Positions 1 to 7,358 of a stretch of 64,000 bases of DNA are shown here, piece after piece. Both the position numbers and the translations under genes were made by a program. Location of the stretch: assembly GCF_004343195.1 (NCBI RefSeq), contig NZ_SMCR01000001.1:186001-250000 (forward strand), in the 5' to 3' direction. The DNA comes from Biostraticola tofi (GTDB taxonomy: Bacteria > Pseudomonadota > Gammaproteobacteria > Enterobacterales > Enterobacteriaceae). How positions within the stretch are numbered: position 1 is the first letter of the stretch; each line of letters starts with the position of its first letter. The notes beneath the pieces are model-generated. The model was not told the origin of the DNA, ran no database searches, and worked only from the letters and a program-made list of their open reading frames with translations.

Positions 1-458
1 ATCAGCAGGCGACGGCCTATGTCTATAAAGCCGATGCGCCGAAACGCGTGGTGCAGAGCCCGAACGTGATTCCGAGGGATTCCGAAGCCGGCAAAGCGGC
101 CCTGGCCGCCGGCGGTGCTGCAGCGGCCAATGTTGAAATACCGGGTGTCGCCTCCTCGGGTTCACCAAGCCGCGAAGTGGGACGCTTCTTTGAGACACAG
201 TCGTCTACCGGCAAGCGCTACACCGTCACCCTGCCGGATGGCAATCAGATCCAGGAAGTCAATAAGGTGGCCGCCGCCCAGATGGTGCCTTTCGACTCGG
301 TCACCTTTACCGGCCACTACAATAGTATTACCGACATTTCCCATGAAGTTGCTCGTCGGGGTGCCAAGAAAGGCGCCAAATACTACCATATCACCCGTCA
401 GTGGCAGCAGAATGCCAGCGGTGGCAACATATCGGTATCCGCCGACCTGTTTAAGTAA
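1..458 (+). CDS. ydgH: YdgH, C-terminal part (DUF1471 periplasmic protein)
   Basis: The gene enters from the left edge; its codons start at base 3 and about 151 residues are visible, so no start can be given. The last 75 or so residues form a DUF1471 (YdgH/BhsA/McbA-like) domain, ending in GAKYYHITRQWQ and SADLFK as in E. coli YdgH, which carries three such domains in about 314 residues. The family is exported to the periplasm and linked to stress and biofilm phenotypes; the exact role is not known. Its place next to rstAB matches E. coli, where ydgH lies a few genes from rstA. Identification rests on the domain ending plus this synteny. Confidence 0.85.
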   Translation, partial: QQATAYVYKADAPKRVVQSPNVIPRDSEAGKAALAAGGAAAANVEIPGVASSGSPSREVGRFFETQSSTGKRYTVTLPDGNQIQEVNKVAAAQMVPFDSVTFTGHYNSITDISHEVARRGAKKGAKYYHITRQWQQNASGGNISVSADLFK

Positions 459-468
459 CACGCTGCAG

Positions 469-501
469 GCCGTATCGTGCATGTTCGCCGCCCGATACGG
501 C
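469..501. other. Hairpin downstream of ydgH
   Basis: A perfect 9-bp inverted repeat (GCCGTATCG at 469-477, CGATACGGC at 493-501) begins 10 bases after the ydgH stop. No T-run follows, so it is a weak terminator candidate or an mRNA 3'-end stabiliser. The rest of the gap to 683 shows no gene. Confidence 0.35.
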
Positions 502-682
502 ATCTCACTTTCCCCGCCGTTTCAACCAGAATTCTCCTCCATGTCATGCTGATGGCTGGCCAGGTGGCCCGCAGACTCAGCCATCGCTAAAAACGCCGCA
601 CACGGGTGAATGCCTGCAGACCAGAAATGCAATGGCCGCAGGCTATTGACGGATATATGGTTGCATTCCCGGTGACAGGTTA

Positions 683-1129
683 TCAGGGCAGAGTGGCGAT
701 GGTCGCCGAGTGCTTCTCAGACGATGTCTGCTGCAGGCAGACGGTCAGGGTCTCATTCGACTGGGTCAGTTGCAGGGTGCCGTCGAATTCGTTTTTGATT
801 GCCGCCAACTGCTGCTGTTCAAGGGCGTAAGGCAGGCAGATATCGAAAAGCCGAATGTGTTTCTGCATCGCCAGCGTTATCAGGCGGATGATATTGGTTT
901 CATCATTTACCTGAGTGGAAAGAACCTGTAATGCCAGCGCATCAAGCTGGTCTTGGGATATCTGTGGAGTCACCGAAGCAGAACGGGTGACAATCCCGAA
1001 AATCGGCAGTACGCCATAAATGGCATCTATAAATCCCCAGCGTTTTTTACAACTGGCTGACAGATAGCTAGTGTAATCAAAGCAAAGTCTTTTGCCCTGA
1101 GTGACAGCCCTGCATTGACGCTCGCTCAT
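683..1129 (-). CDS. Hypothetical protein divergent from rstA
   Basis: An open frame of 148 residues that I do not recognise. The start at 1129 is supported by an AGGA/AGG-rich ribosome site about 10 bases upstream. No clear signal peptide or membrane span is seen. The N-terminal third is rich in Cys and basic residues; the C-terminal half, from about residue 57, looks helical (QDQLDALALQVL, then a stretch near residue 85). It is divergent from rstA and shares a 250-base upstream region, which could reflect joint control. Codon use does not clearly separate it from a chance ORF, so both its reality and its function are uncertain. E. coli has ydgC/folM/ydgI here, and this is none of them. Confidence 0.4.
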   Translation of the reverse strand: MSERQCRAVTQGKRLCFDYTSYLSASCKKRWGFIDAIYGVLPIFGIVTRSASVTPQISQDQLDALALQVLSTQVNDETNIIRLITLAMQKHIRLFDICLPYALEQQQLAAIKNEFDGTLQLTQSNETLTVCLQQTSSEKHSATIATLP

Positions 1130-1379
1130 CTGACCTGTCCTTCCCTTACGATATGAAAATGGCAGCTGCGCTAACTGTAAATCGGCAGATACTATAACAT
1201 ATTGCCCACCCTTAAAGCCTTCTCAACGGCCGTTTTGCGACCTGGATTACTTTACCAGGTGTTTCAGTAAAGGCGGGGGCGTTAACAATCTTTGCTGCGG
1301 CTCACTTTTATCCGATAGCGTAAACCGATAGCTGCGGCTATGCTTTCAGCGTTTTCAGCCGCTAAGGGCACAAGCTCGA

Positions 1380-2108
1380 ATGAACAAGATTGTATATGTT
1401 GAGGACGACGCAGAGGTCGGCTCCCTGATTGCCGGCTGGTTGGGTAAGCATGACTTCGACGTGATAGTGGAGCCGCGCGGCGATTGCGCCCAGGCGGTCA
1501 TCGCCGAGCAGAGGCCTGATCTGGTGTTGCTCGATATCCTGCTGCCTGGAAAGGATGGAATGTCACTGTGCCGGGATCTCAGGCCCGGATATACTGGCCC
1601 CATAGTTTTGCTGACCTCGCTGGACAGCGATATGAATCACGTTCTGGCGCTGGAAATGGGCGCCAACGACTATATCCTTAAAACCACACCACCGCCGGTG
1701 CTACTGGCGCGTGTACGCCTGCATCTCAGACAGGGAACCTCAGCGCCCAGTCCCCGAGAGCCCTCATCATCGCCCTCCTCCGGCAGCCTGCTGCATTTTG
1801 GTCGGCTGAGCATCGATTTATTTAACCGTGAAGTGACATTAGGTGAAGAAGTCATCACCTTGTCGACAGCGGATTTCGATTTATTGTGGCAACTGGCAAC
1901 CCATGCCGGACATACCATGGACCGTGAAGTTCTACTAAAAGCACTGCGCGGGGTCAGCTACGACGGAATGGACAGAAGTATCGATGTCGCTATTTCCCGT
2001 CTGCGTAAAAAACTGTATGACAATGCTTTGGAACCGTTCCGAATTAAAACAGTGCGTAACAAGGGTTACCTGCTGGCGCCTAATGCCTGGGAGCGCGTGC
2101 ATCGATGA
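1380..2108 (+). CDS. rstA: Response regulator RstA
   Basis: OmpR/PhoB-family response regulator of 242 residues. The receiver domain (about 1-115) has the acidic pair at 9-10, the phosphate acceptor D52 in LVLLDILLPG and the conserved K101. The winged-helix DNA-binding domain follows from about residue 140, including VDVAISRLRKKL-type and TVRNKGYLLAP segments. It is near-colinear with E. coli RstA, including LLTSLDSDMNH. In E. coli the gene is activated by PhoP at low magnesium, and RstA binds TACATNTNGTTACA boxes; one such box lies upstream of asr in this window. It overlaps rstB by four bases (ATGA), so the two are translationally coupled. Confidence 0.96.
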   Translation: MNKIVYVEDDAEVGSLIAGWLGKHDFDVIVEPRGDCAQAVIAEQRPDLVLLDILLPGKDGMSLCRDLRPGYTGPIVLLTSLDSDMNHVLALEMGANDYILKTTPPPVLLARVRLHLRQGTSAPSPREPSSSPSSGSLLHFGRLSIDLFNREVTLGEEVITLSTADFDLLWQLATHAGHTMDREVLLKALRGVSYDGMDRSIDVAISRLRKKLYDNALEPFRIKTVRNKGYLLAPNAWERVHR

Positions 2109-3391
2109 GAAAGCTGTTTATTCAGTTCTATCTGCTGCTGTTTGTCTGCTTCCTGGTGATGACCTTGCTGGTCGGCCTGGTTTACAAGGTCACCGCCGAA
2201 CGTGCCGGCAGGAAATCGATGGATGACCTGATGAAAAGCTCACTGTATCTGATGCGCAGTGAATTACGTGAGATTCCGCCCCGAGACTGGAACAACACCA
2301 TCAACAAGCTGGATCTCAACTTGTCGTTCAAAATGCATATTGAGCCGTTGCGGAAATATCATCTGGACGCTGAAACTGACCGGCGCCTGCGAATGGGTGA
2401 AATTGTGGCTCTTGATGATCAGTACAGTTTCATCCAGCGAATACCGAGAAGCAATTATGTACTGGCGGTAGGTCCGATACCCTACCTGTTTTTCATTCAT
2501 GAGATGCGGCTGCTTGATCTGGCGCTGTTGGTGCTGATCGGCCTTTCTCTGGCATTCCCGGTATTTATCTGGATGAGGCCCCACTGGAAAGACATGCTCA
2601 AACTGGAGGTGGCCGCCCAGCGGCTCGGTGCCGGAAATCTTGATGAACGTACGGATTTTGAACCCTCATCAAGCCTCAACCGATTGGGGGTGGCTTTCAA
2701 TCAGATGGCCGACAGCGTCAGCGCCCTGCTGGCGAGCAAAAAACAACTTATCGACGGGATTGCCCACGAATTGCGCACCCCGCTGGTCAGATTGCGCTAC
2801 CGGCTGGCAATGAGTGATGGGCTGAATAGCGCAGAACAGCAAAAACTCAACCATGATATCAGCCAGTTGGAAGGTCTTATCGATGAGCTGCTGACGTTTG
2901 CCCGCCTTGACCGGCCCCAGGTGGTGCTTAACCTTACCGCCATCGATATGCCGCTGTGGGTCGGGGACAAACTGCGCGATATCAGGCTTATCCACCCGCA
3001 AAAAAAGATCGAGGCCAATTTATCCGCAGGTGGTGACTATGGCCTTATCGATAGCAGATTAATTGAACGGGTATTGGATAATCTGGTTAATAATGCCCTG
3101 CGCTACTGCCATGCAACGATCCAGGTCAGCCTCGGCAGGCAAGAGGGCAATGGCTATATTCAGGTCGACGACGATGGTCCCGGCATCCCGGTTGAACAGC
3201 GTCAGCGTATTTTCGAACCCTTTGTGCGCCTAGACCCCAGCCGCGATCGCGCCACCGGCGGCTGCGGCCTGGGCCTGGCCATTGTTGATTCCATTGCCCA
3301 AGCCTGCCAGGGTCGGGTGACCGCCGATGCCAGCCCTCTGGGTGGCGCCCGCCTCACTTTTCGTTGGCCGATACAAAGCCGGGGTGAGTAG
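2105..3391 (+). CDS. rstB: Sensor histidine kinase RstB
   Basis: Membrane sensor kinase of 428 residues, partner of RstA. Two membrane spans (about 7-29 and 136-157) flank a periplasmic sensor region of about 105 residues. A HAMP segment follows, then the HisKA domain with the phosphorylated H221 in IDGIAHELRTPL. The HATPase domain carries the N box (NLVNNALRYC), DDGPGI and GGCGLGLAI. Family role: autophosphorylation and phosphotransfer to RstA in response to envelope or low-magnesium signals relayed through PhoPQ and MzrA in E. coli. Its start overlaps the rstA stop. In E. coli the next gene is tus; here asr follows instead. Confidence 0.96.
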   Translation: MRKLFIQFYLLLFVCFLVMTLLVGLVYKVTAERAGRKSMDDLMKSSLYLMRSELREIPPRDWNNTINKLDLNLSFKMHIEPLRKYHLDAETDRRLRMGEIVALDDQYSFIQRIPRSNYVLAVGPIPYLFFIHEMRLLDLALLVLIGLSLAFPVFIWMRPHWKDMLKLEVAAQRLGAGNLDERTDFEPSSSLNRLGVAFNQMADSVSALLASKKQLIDGIAHELRTPLVRLRYRLAMSDGLNSAEQQKLNHDISQLEGLIDELLTFARLDRPQVVLNLTAIDMPLWVGDKLRDIRLIHPQKKIEANLSAGGDYGLIDSRLIERVLDNLVNNALRYCHATIQVSLGRQEGNGYIQVDDDGPGIPVEQRQRIFEPFVRLDPSRDRATGGCGLGLAIVDSIAQACQGRVTADASPLGGARLTFRWPIQSRGE

Positions 3392-3436
3392 CTTGATGGC
3401 GATGATGAGGGCCAGGTATGGCTGGAGAAGTTTATT

Positions 3437-3451
3437 GCATGTTGTAACTAA
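3437..3451 (+). other. Candidate Ter (Tus-binding) replication terminator
   Basis: The bases GCATGTTGTAACTAA match the E. coli Ter core (G-N-ATGTTGTAACTAA), including the strictly conserved G:C pair at Ter position 6 (base 3437) and the whole GTTGTAACTAA block. It sits about 45 bases after rstB, exactly where E. coli has TerB between rstB and tus. The GC6 (non-permissive) side faces left, so forks moving toward higher coordinates should be the blocked ones. No tus gene is found in the window. Confidence 0.7.
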
Positions 3452-3471
3452 TGGCAATAACGGCAACGCTG

Positions 3472-3485
3472 TACATTCGGTTACA
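3472..3485 (+). promoter_or_regulatory. RstA box upstream of asr
   Basis: TACATTCGGTTACA matches the published RstA consensus TACATNTNGTTACA at all but one fixed position. It lies 107 bases upstream of the asr start. In E. coli asr is a direct RstA target induced by acid, so the site, its target and the rstAB genes are all adjacent here. Confidence 0.75.
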
Positions 3486-3591
3486 CGCCGATACCAATCA
3501 CTCACGGACAGTACCATAGGAAATCACTATTCTCCTTTCACCGGCTCCACTTTGGGGTTGATATCAAAACTGAATTGCTGAGGATATGACG

Positions 3592-3834
3592 ATGAAAAAA
3601 GTATTTGCACTGATTGTTGCCGGCACCATGGGTCTGACCAGCGCCGCTTTCGCTGCCGAAACCACCACCGCAGCACCTGCAGCGGCCAAAACCGCACCGG
3701 CCAAAACAACTCACCACAAAAAGCATCTTGTGAAAAAAGCAGCACCGGCGCAAACGGCTCAGGCAGCTAAAAAACACGTCAAGAAAGTACATAAGAAAGC
3801 CGCCCCTGCGGCTGCCGCCACGCCTGCAGCCTAA
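3592..3834 (+). CDS. asr: Acid shock protein Asr
   Basis: Small, very basic periplasmic protein of 80 residues. The start ATG at 3592 is chosen because AGGA sits 7 bases before it; the in-frame ATG at 3586 is too close to that site. A typical signal peptide ([20 protein letters not shown]) is followed by an Ala/Lys/Pro/His-rich region with repeated [15 protein letters not shown] and HKKAAPAA-like blocks, as in E. coli Asr. In E. coli the precursor is processed in the periplasm and supports growth at moderately low pH. The upstream RstA box fits the known regulation, and a strong terminator follows about 100 bases later. Confidence 0.93.
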   Translation: MKKVFALIVAGTMGLTSAAFAAETTTAAPAAAKTAPAKTTHHKKHLVKKAAPAQTAQAAKKHVKKVHKKAAPAAAATPAA

Positions 3835-3938
3835 GTAATATCCAGTCATTCTTCGGCGATGCCGTCGCTGATATGCTGCTGAATCACTGAAGATTACGAT
3901 AACGGGTTGCGCCTGTAACGACGCTTCACTGGCAACTG

Positions 3939-3970
3939 CGACATCGGGATGAACCCGATGTCGTTTTTTT
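3939..3970 (+). terminator. Rho-independent terminator after asr
   Basis: A perfect 10-bp stem (CGACATCGGG / CCCGATGTCG, loop ATGAA) is followed by seven T. It closes the asr transcript; read-through would enter ydgU 14 bases later. Confidence 0.9.
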
Positions 3971-3983
3971 TAAGGTCCGGGTT

Positions 3984-4064
3984 ATGCTGCGCGGTTACTT
4001 ATTTGAAATCATCCTGGGGTTATTGATTGTCAGCGCGCTGATATGCGCGAGTTTTTATCTCTAG
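3984..4064 (+). CDS. ydgU: Small membrane protein YdgU
   Basis: A 26-residue ORF, ATG to TAG, encoding one hydrophobic helix with a short polar start and a Phe-Tyr-Leu end (LRGYLFEIILGLLIVSALI segment). Length, hydropathy and position between asr and ydgD match E. coli YdgU, a 27-residue inner-membrane microprotein of unknown function. A GGTCCGG stretch 5' of the ATG is only a weak ribosome site. It is too short for normal gene callers. Synteny is the main support. Confidence 0.75.
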   Translation: MLRGYLFEIILGLLIVSALICASFYL

Positions 4065-4113
4065 CCTGCCGACGCCACACAGGGGAACAGCGGTTATCCT
4101 GCCGGATTGGCAC

Positions 4114-4177
4114 AACGTTGCAGCCGCAGCAGGGTATGACTCCGGCGCCAATAGCCGGCTGAAACGCAACGTTTTTT
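4114..4177 (+). terminator. Possible terminator after ydgU
   Basis: AACGTTGC (4114-4121) pairs with GCAACGTT (4166-4173), runs into a T6 tract and encloses a second CCGGC/GCCGG hairpin. The outer loop is long, so efficiency is uncertain. Confidence 0.45.
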
Positions 4178-4258
4178 CGCCCTGCCAATGTTATTTCAGC
4201 TATATTAACAGCATCCGATTCCCGGTAGACACTGGTCATCCTGATAAGGCTGCGTTTT

Positions 4259-5089
4259 ATGCGTATTTTACTGCTCGTGATGTTGTCCTGGCTGTGTTTA
4301 CCCTTGACTACCCTCCCCCGCGCGGCGACGCTCAGTGACGATCAGCAAAGATTGTTTTTCGGTTACGACCAGCGCCAGGCGGTGACCGATGGACAAGCAT
4401 GGCCCTGGCAGGCAATTGGCCAAATTGAAACCGCCAGCGGCAACCTGTGTACCGCAACCCTGATCTCACCCCATCTGGCGCTGACGGCTGGGCATTGCGT
4501 GCTGACACCGCCGGGAAATATCGACCAGGCGGTGATGCTGCGTTTTGTGGCTGAAAACAGCGCCTGGCGCTATCAGACCAGCGCTATTCAGACACTGGTG
4601 GACCGTGCGCTGGGCCATCGCCTGAAACCTTCCGGCGAAGGATGGGTGGTGCCGGCGGATGCGGCCCCGTACGATTTTGCGTTGATAAAGCTCAACTCTG
4701 CTTTTACCGACATCAAACCGCTGCCCCTGTGGCAGGGTGACCAGGCGGAATTAAGCATACAGCTCAAACAGGCGTCCAGAAGAGTTACCCAGGCGGGTTA
4801 TCCGGAAGATCACCTGCTGCAGCTCTACCGGCACCAGAACTGTCAAATCACCGGTTGGGCGCAAAAAGGCGTACTGTCCCACCGCTGTAATACCCTGCCG
4901 GGCGACAGTGGTTCGCCATTGATGCTCTTTACCATGACCGGCTGGCGCCTTATCGCCATCCAGAGTTCCGCGCCGTTGCCCAAAGATCGCTATCGGGCAG
5001 ACAATCGGGCGTTAGCGGTAACCGGGATACATGACGCGTTACTGACCCTTGCCAATGGCGTACCGGCGACAGACAATGGCGACAAATGA
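4259..5089 (+). CDS. ydgD: Trypsin-like periplasmic protease YdgD
   Basis: Chymotrypsin-fold (S1) serine protease of 276 residues. After a signal peptide of about 22 residues the catalytic triad is visible: H79 in LTAGHC, D139 in YDFALIKL and S217 in LPGDSGSPL. Cysteines near 64/80 and 194/210 could form disulfides in the periplasm. Length and motif spacing fit E. coli YdgD (about 273 residues), a putative protease with no firmly known substrate. It lies downstream of asr/ydgU as in E. coli. An AAGG about 11 bases before the ATG is the likely ribosome site. Confidence 0.88.
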   Translation: MRILLLVMLSWLCLPLTTLPRAATLSDDQQRLFFGYDQRQAVTDGQAWPWQAIGQIETASGNLCTATLISPHLALTAGHCVLTPPGNIDQAVMLRFVAENSAWRYQTSAIQTLVDRALGHRLKPSGEGWVVPADAAPYDFALIKLNSAFTDIKPLPLWQGDQAELSIQLKQASRRVTQAGYPEDHLLQLYRHQNCQITGWAQKGVLSHRCNTLPGDSGSPLMLFTMTGWRLIAIQSSAPLPKDRYRADNRALAVTGIHDALLTLANGVPATDNGDK

Positions 5090-5196
5090 GAGTGCTGCGG
5101 TATCTTGGGTGGCTGGTGCGCCAGGCGGGAATTTGGTGAACCCGAGTGTATTCCCCGGTAGTTGATGCAGTCTAACTTGATTCAGGGAGTGGATGG

Positions 5197-5955
5197 GTGA
5201 ATCGCTTTTCGTTGGGGGTAACGGTGTTGTTGGCCAGCGCATATCAGGCTGAGGCCGGGGACTTTGTGAATTTTCAGTCATTTGATACCAGTCTTTACCT
5301 GCAGAATGAAAATCGGGTAGACCCGCAAAAGACCCTTTCACCTATTGTCGAGGCATTTGGTGATTACAGCATCGGCGATATGTATGTCTACAGTATTTGG
5401 CAGAATTCGCTGCAAAGTGCTTATCAGGGCGATAACAGCACCTATTATTACAAAATCGTTCCCCGCCTTAGCTATAGCAAAATTACCGGTCAGGATATCT
5501 CCTATGGTTGGTTCAAGGATCTGACCTTCGCCCAGTGGATAGCCAGGACCAAAGGGGCGGACTATGACTATTTCGCCGGTATTGGGCTGGACTGGCAGAC
5601 CGGCTGGATAAGCTGGCTGCGGACCCTATTCTATTACGAATATAACCCATCCAAAGGATGGAATGACCAGCGTCTGCATATTGATTATGGCGTGCCCTTC
5701 AGCCTCGGCGAAAATGATTTTCGCGTGGTCGGCACCTTTGATTATACTTTCGGACTGCATGGTCAGACCCAAACCATCGATTTCAAACCCGAGCTACACT
5801 ATGACCTGGGAAAAAAATGGGGTAACCTGCCGGGGCATCTGTGGACAGGTATCGTTCTCAACCCAATTAAAAACAAATATAAAATCAAGGACAGCCCCTA
5901 TTTTGCCACTAATCAATTCAGTTATGGTGTATTTATCCGCTACAGTTTTTTCTGA
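5197..5955 (+). CDS. Tsx-family outer-membrane channel
   Basis: Outer-membrane beta-barrel of 252 residues similar to the nucleoside-specific channel family (Tsx/OmpK). The start is GTG at 5197, with AGGGAG 7 bases upstream. A signal peptide of about 20 residues ends in YQAEA before GDFVNFQSF. The mature chain alternates polar and aromatic residues in short strands and ends in Phe-Phe, the usual BAM recognition end. Whether it passes nucleosides is unknown. An MFS transporter begins 52 bases after the stop, so the pair probably forms one uptake route across both membranes. E. coli lacks this pair after ydgD. Confidence 0.72.
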   Translation: MNRFSLGVTVLLASAYQAEAGDFVNFQSFDTSLYLQNENRVDPQKTLSPIVEAFGDYSIGDMYVYSIWQNSLQSAYQGDNSTYYYKIVPRLSYSKITGQDISYGWFKDLTFAQWIARTKGADYDYFAGIGLDWQTGWISWLRTLFYYEYNPSKGWNDQRLHIDYGVPFSLGENDFRVVGTFDYTFGLHGQTQTIDFKPELHYDLGKKWGNLPGHLWTGIVLNPIKNKYKIKDSPYFATNQFSYGVFIRYSFF

Positions 5956-6007
5956 TGCCGAATCCGCCCCACGTAGTCAACAGTATTGCTGCTGTTAGGG
6001 AGAAGCC

Positions 6008-7255
6008 ATGTCTAGTAGCCCAGATCGGTTCGGACCCCATTACCCGTGGGTGATGCTGCTGCTGTTCGGTATGCTGTATTTCCTGGCTACCGCTACCACC
6101 TTTACCTCACTGGGGGTGGTGCTGCCGGCGATGATTGGTGACCTTGGCTGGAGCTGGACCGATGCCGGTCTCGGCTTTACCCTGCTTGGACTGGCCTGCG
6201 GGCTATCAAGCTATCTGCCGGCCATCAGTATCAGAAAACTGGGCGTTCGCCTGACGTTACTGCTAGGTACTTTGCTATTTATCGCCGGATTCGGCAGTCT
6301 TTATGGGGCGCAGAGCATTGCGTCTTATTTTATCGGCACGACGTTGCTGGGGATCGGTTTCAGTTTCCTGGCCACAGTGCCGGGCACCTATGTCATCAGC
6401 CGATTGTTCGTGAAACAACCGCTGGCGTTCGGCATTTATTTCACTATCGGCGGACTGGGCGGCGTGGCCGGACCCTGGATTTATTTCCTGGCCCAGGGAT
6501 TCTGGGGCGACTGGCGGATGCATTGGATCATCTCCGGCACACTGCTGACGCTTGTCAGCTTGTTGACCGTGGTAATGATGCGCGAAGGTGGGCGTGAGCT
6601 CGCCCATGCTGAACAGGTCAGCCAAGTTCAGGTGAGTCAGGCGCCGGGCGCTATTTATCGCACCGTTGAAATATGGAATGCCCGTCAGGCGCTGCGGACC
6701 CGGCAATTCTATGTGATTGCCGCCGCCTATACCTCATTCCTGCTGTGCGGTATTACGGTAAACAGTTTTGCGGTGGCGCATATCACTGAAAATGGCTTCA
6801 GTGCAACCGTTGCCGCTACTCTGCTGAGCGTACAGGCATTTATCAACGCCTTTTCTCGCTTTGCCGGCGGTGCCGTCGGTGAATGGCTTGACCCGAAGAA
6901 GCTACTGGTCGGCAGCCTGTCGATGATCATCTGCGGGATGATAGCGTTAAGCGCAGCCTCCTCCTGGCCAGTGCTGATGCTTTTTACCCTGTGTATCGGC
7001 GGCGGTTATGGGCTGACCTTTCTGGCGTCAAGCGTGCTGCTGTCCAATTATTTTGGCCGCAGACCTTACCTGGAATTGTTCTCGGCGATGAATCTCATCT
7101 CTACCTTGGCCTGCTTCGCACCTTTCCTCGCCGGGGCCATCAAAGATCACAGCGGTAATTTTTCGTCAGCCTTCCTTATCATCGCGCTGCCGGTCGCGGC
7201 CATTTTACTGTTGACGCTTAAAATGAGCCCGCCATCTCACTCGGCATCTCAATGA
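6008..7255 (+). CDS. MFS transporter
   Basis: Major facilitator of 415 residues with about 12 predicted membrane helices split by a central hydrophilic loop (about 198-225). It looks like the organic-anion (oxalate/formate, monocarboxylate-type) branch of the superfamily, with conserved GLGFTLLGLACGL- and GIGFSFLATVPGTY-type helices. The substrate cannot be told from sequence. GGGAG lies about 7 bases upstream of the ATG. It is probably cotranscribed with the Tsx-like channel before it, which suggests a small hydrophilic solute. No catabolic enzyme is adjacent. Confidence 0.75.
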   Translation: MSSSPDRFGPHYPWVMLLLFGMLYFLATATTFTSLGVVLPAMIGDLGWSWTDAGLGFTLLGLACGLSSYLPAISIRKLGVRLTLLLGTLLFIAGFGSLYGAQSIASYFIGTTLLGIGFSFLATVPGTYVISRLFVKQPLAFGIYFTIGGLGGVAGPWIYFLAQGFWGDWRMHWIISGTLLTLVSLLTVVMMREGGRELAHAEQVSQVQVSQAPGAIYRTVEIWNARQALRTRQFYVIAAAYTSFLLCGITVNSFAVAHITENGFSATVAATLLSVQAFINAFSRFAGGAVGEWLDPKKLLVGSLSMIICGMIALSAASSWPVLMLFTLCIGGGYGLTFLASSVLLSNYFGRRPYLELFSAMNLISTLACFAPFLAGAIKDHSGNFSSAFLIIALPVAAILLLTLKMSPPSHSASQ

Positions 7256-7290
7256 AAAATAAACAGCTTTACTATTTCGCTTAAGGCTTT

Positions 7291-7319
7291 CCTGACCGGA
7301 TGGGCAGATGCGGTATACT
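7291..7319 (+). promoter_or_regulatory. Candidate sigma-70 promoter for digH
   Basis: CCTGAC (7291-7296) and TATACT (7314-7319) are 17 bases apart and lie 40 bases upstream of the lipoprotein start. The -10 is strong and the -35 partial. Confidence 0.4.
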
Positions 7320-7358
7320 CTGATTACTACTGGGCTTTTCAGTTTTTCCTGGCAAATA

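Noticed and set aside
3443-3456. Second RstA box (reverse orientation) near the Ter site
   Set aside because: Only the TGTAAC half matches; the other half has three mismatches, and the bases are better explained by the Ter core.
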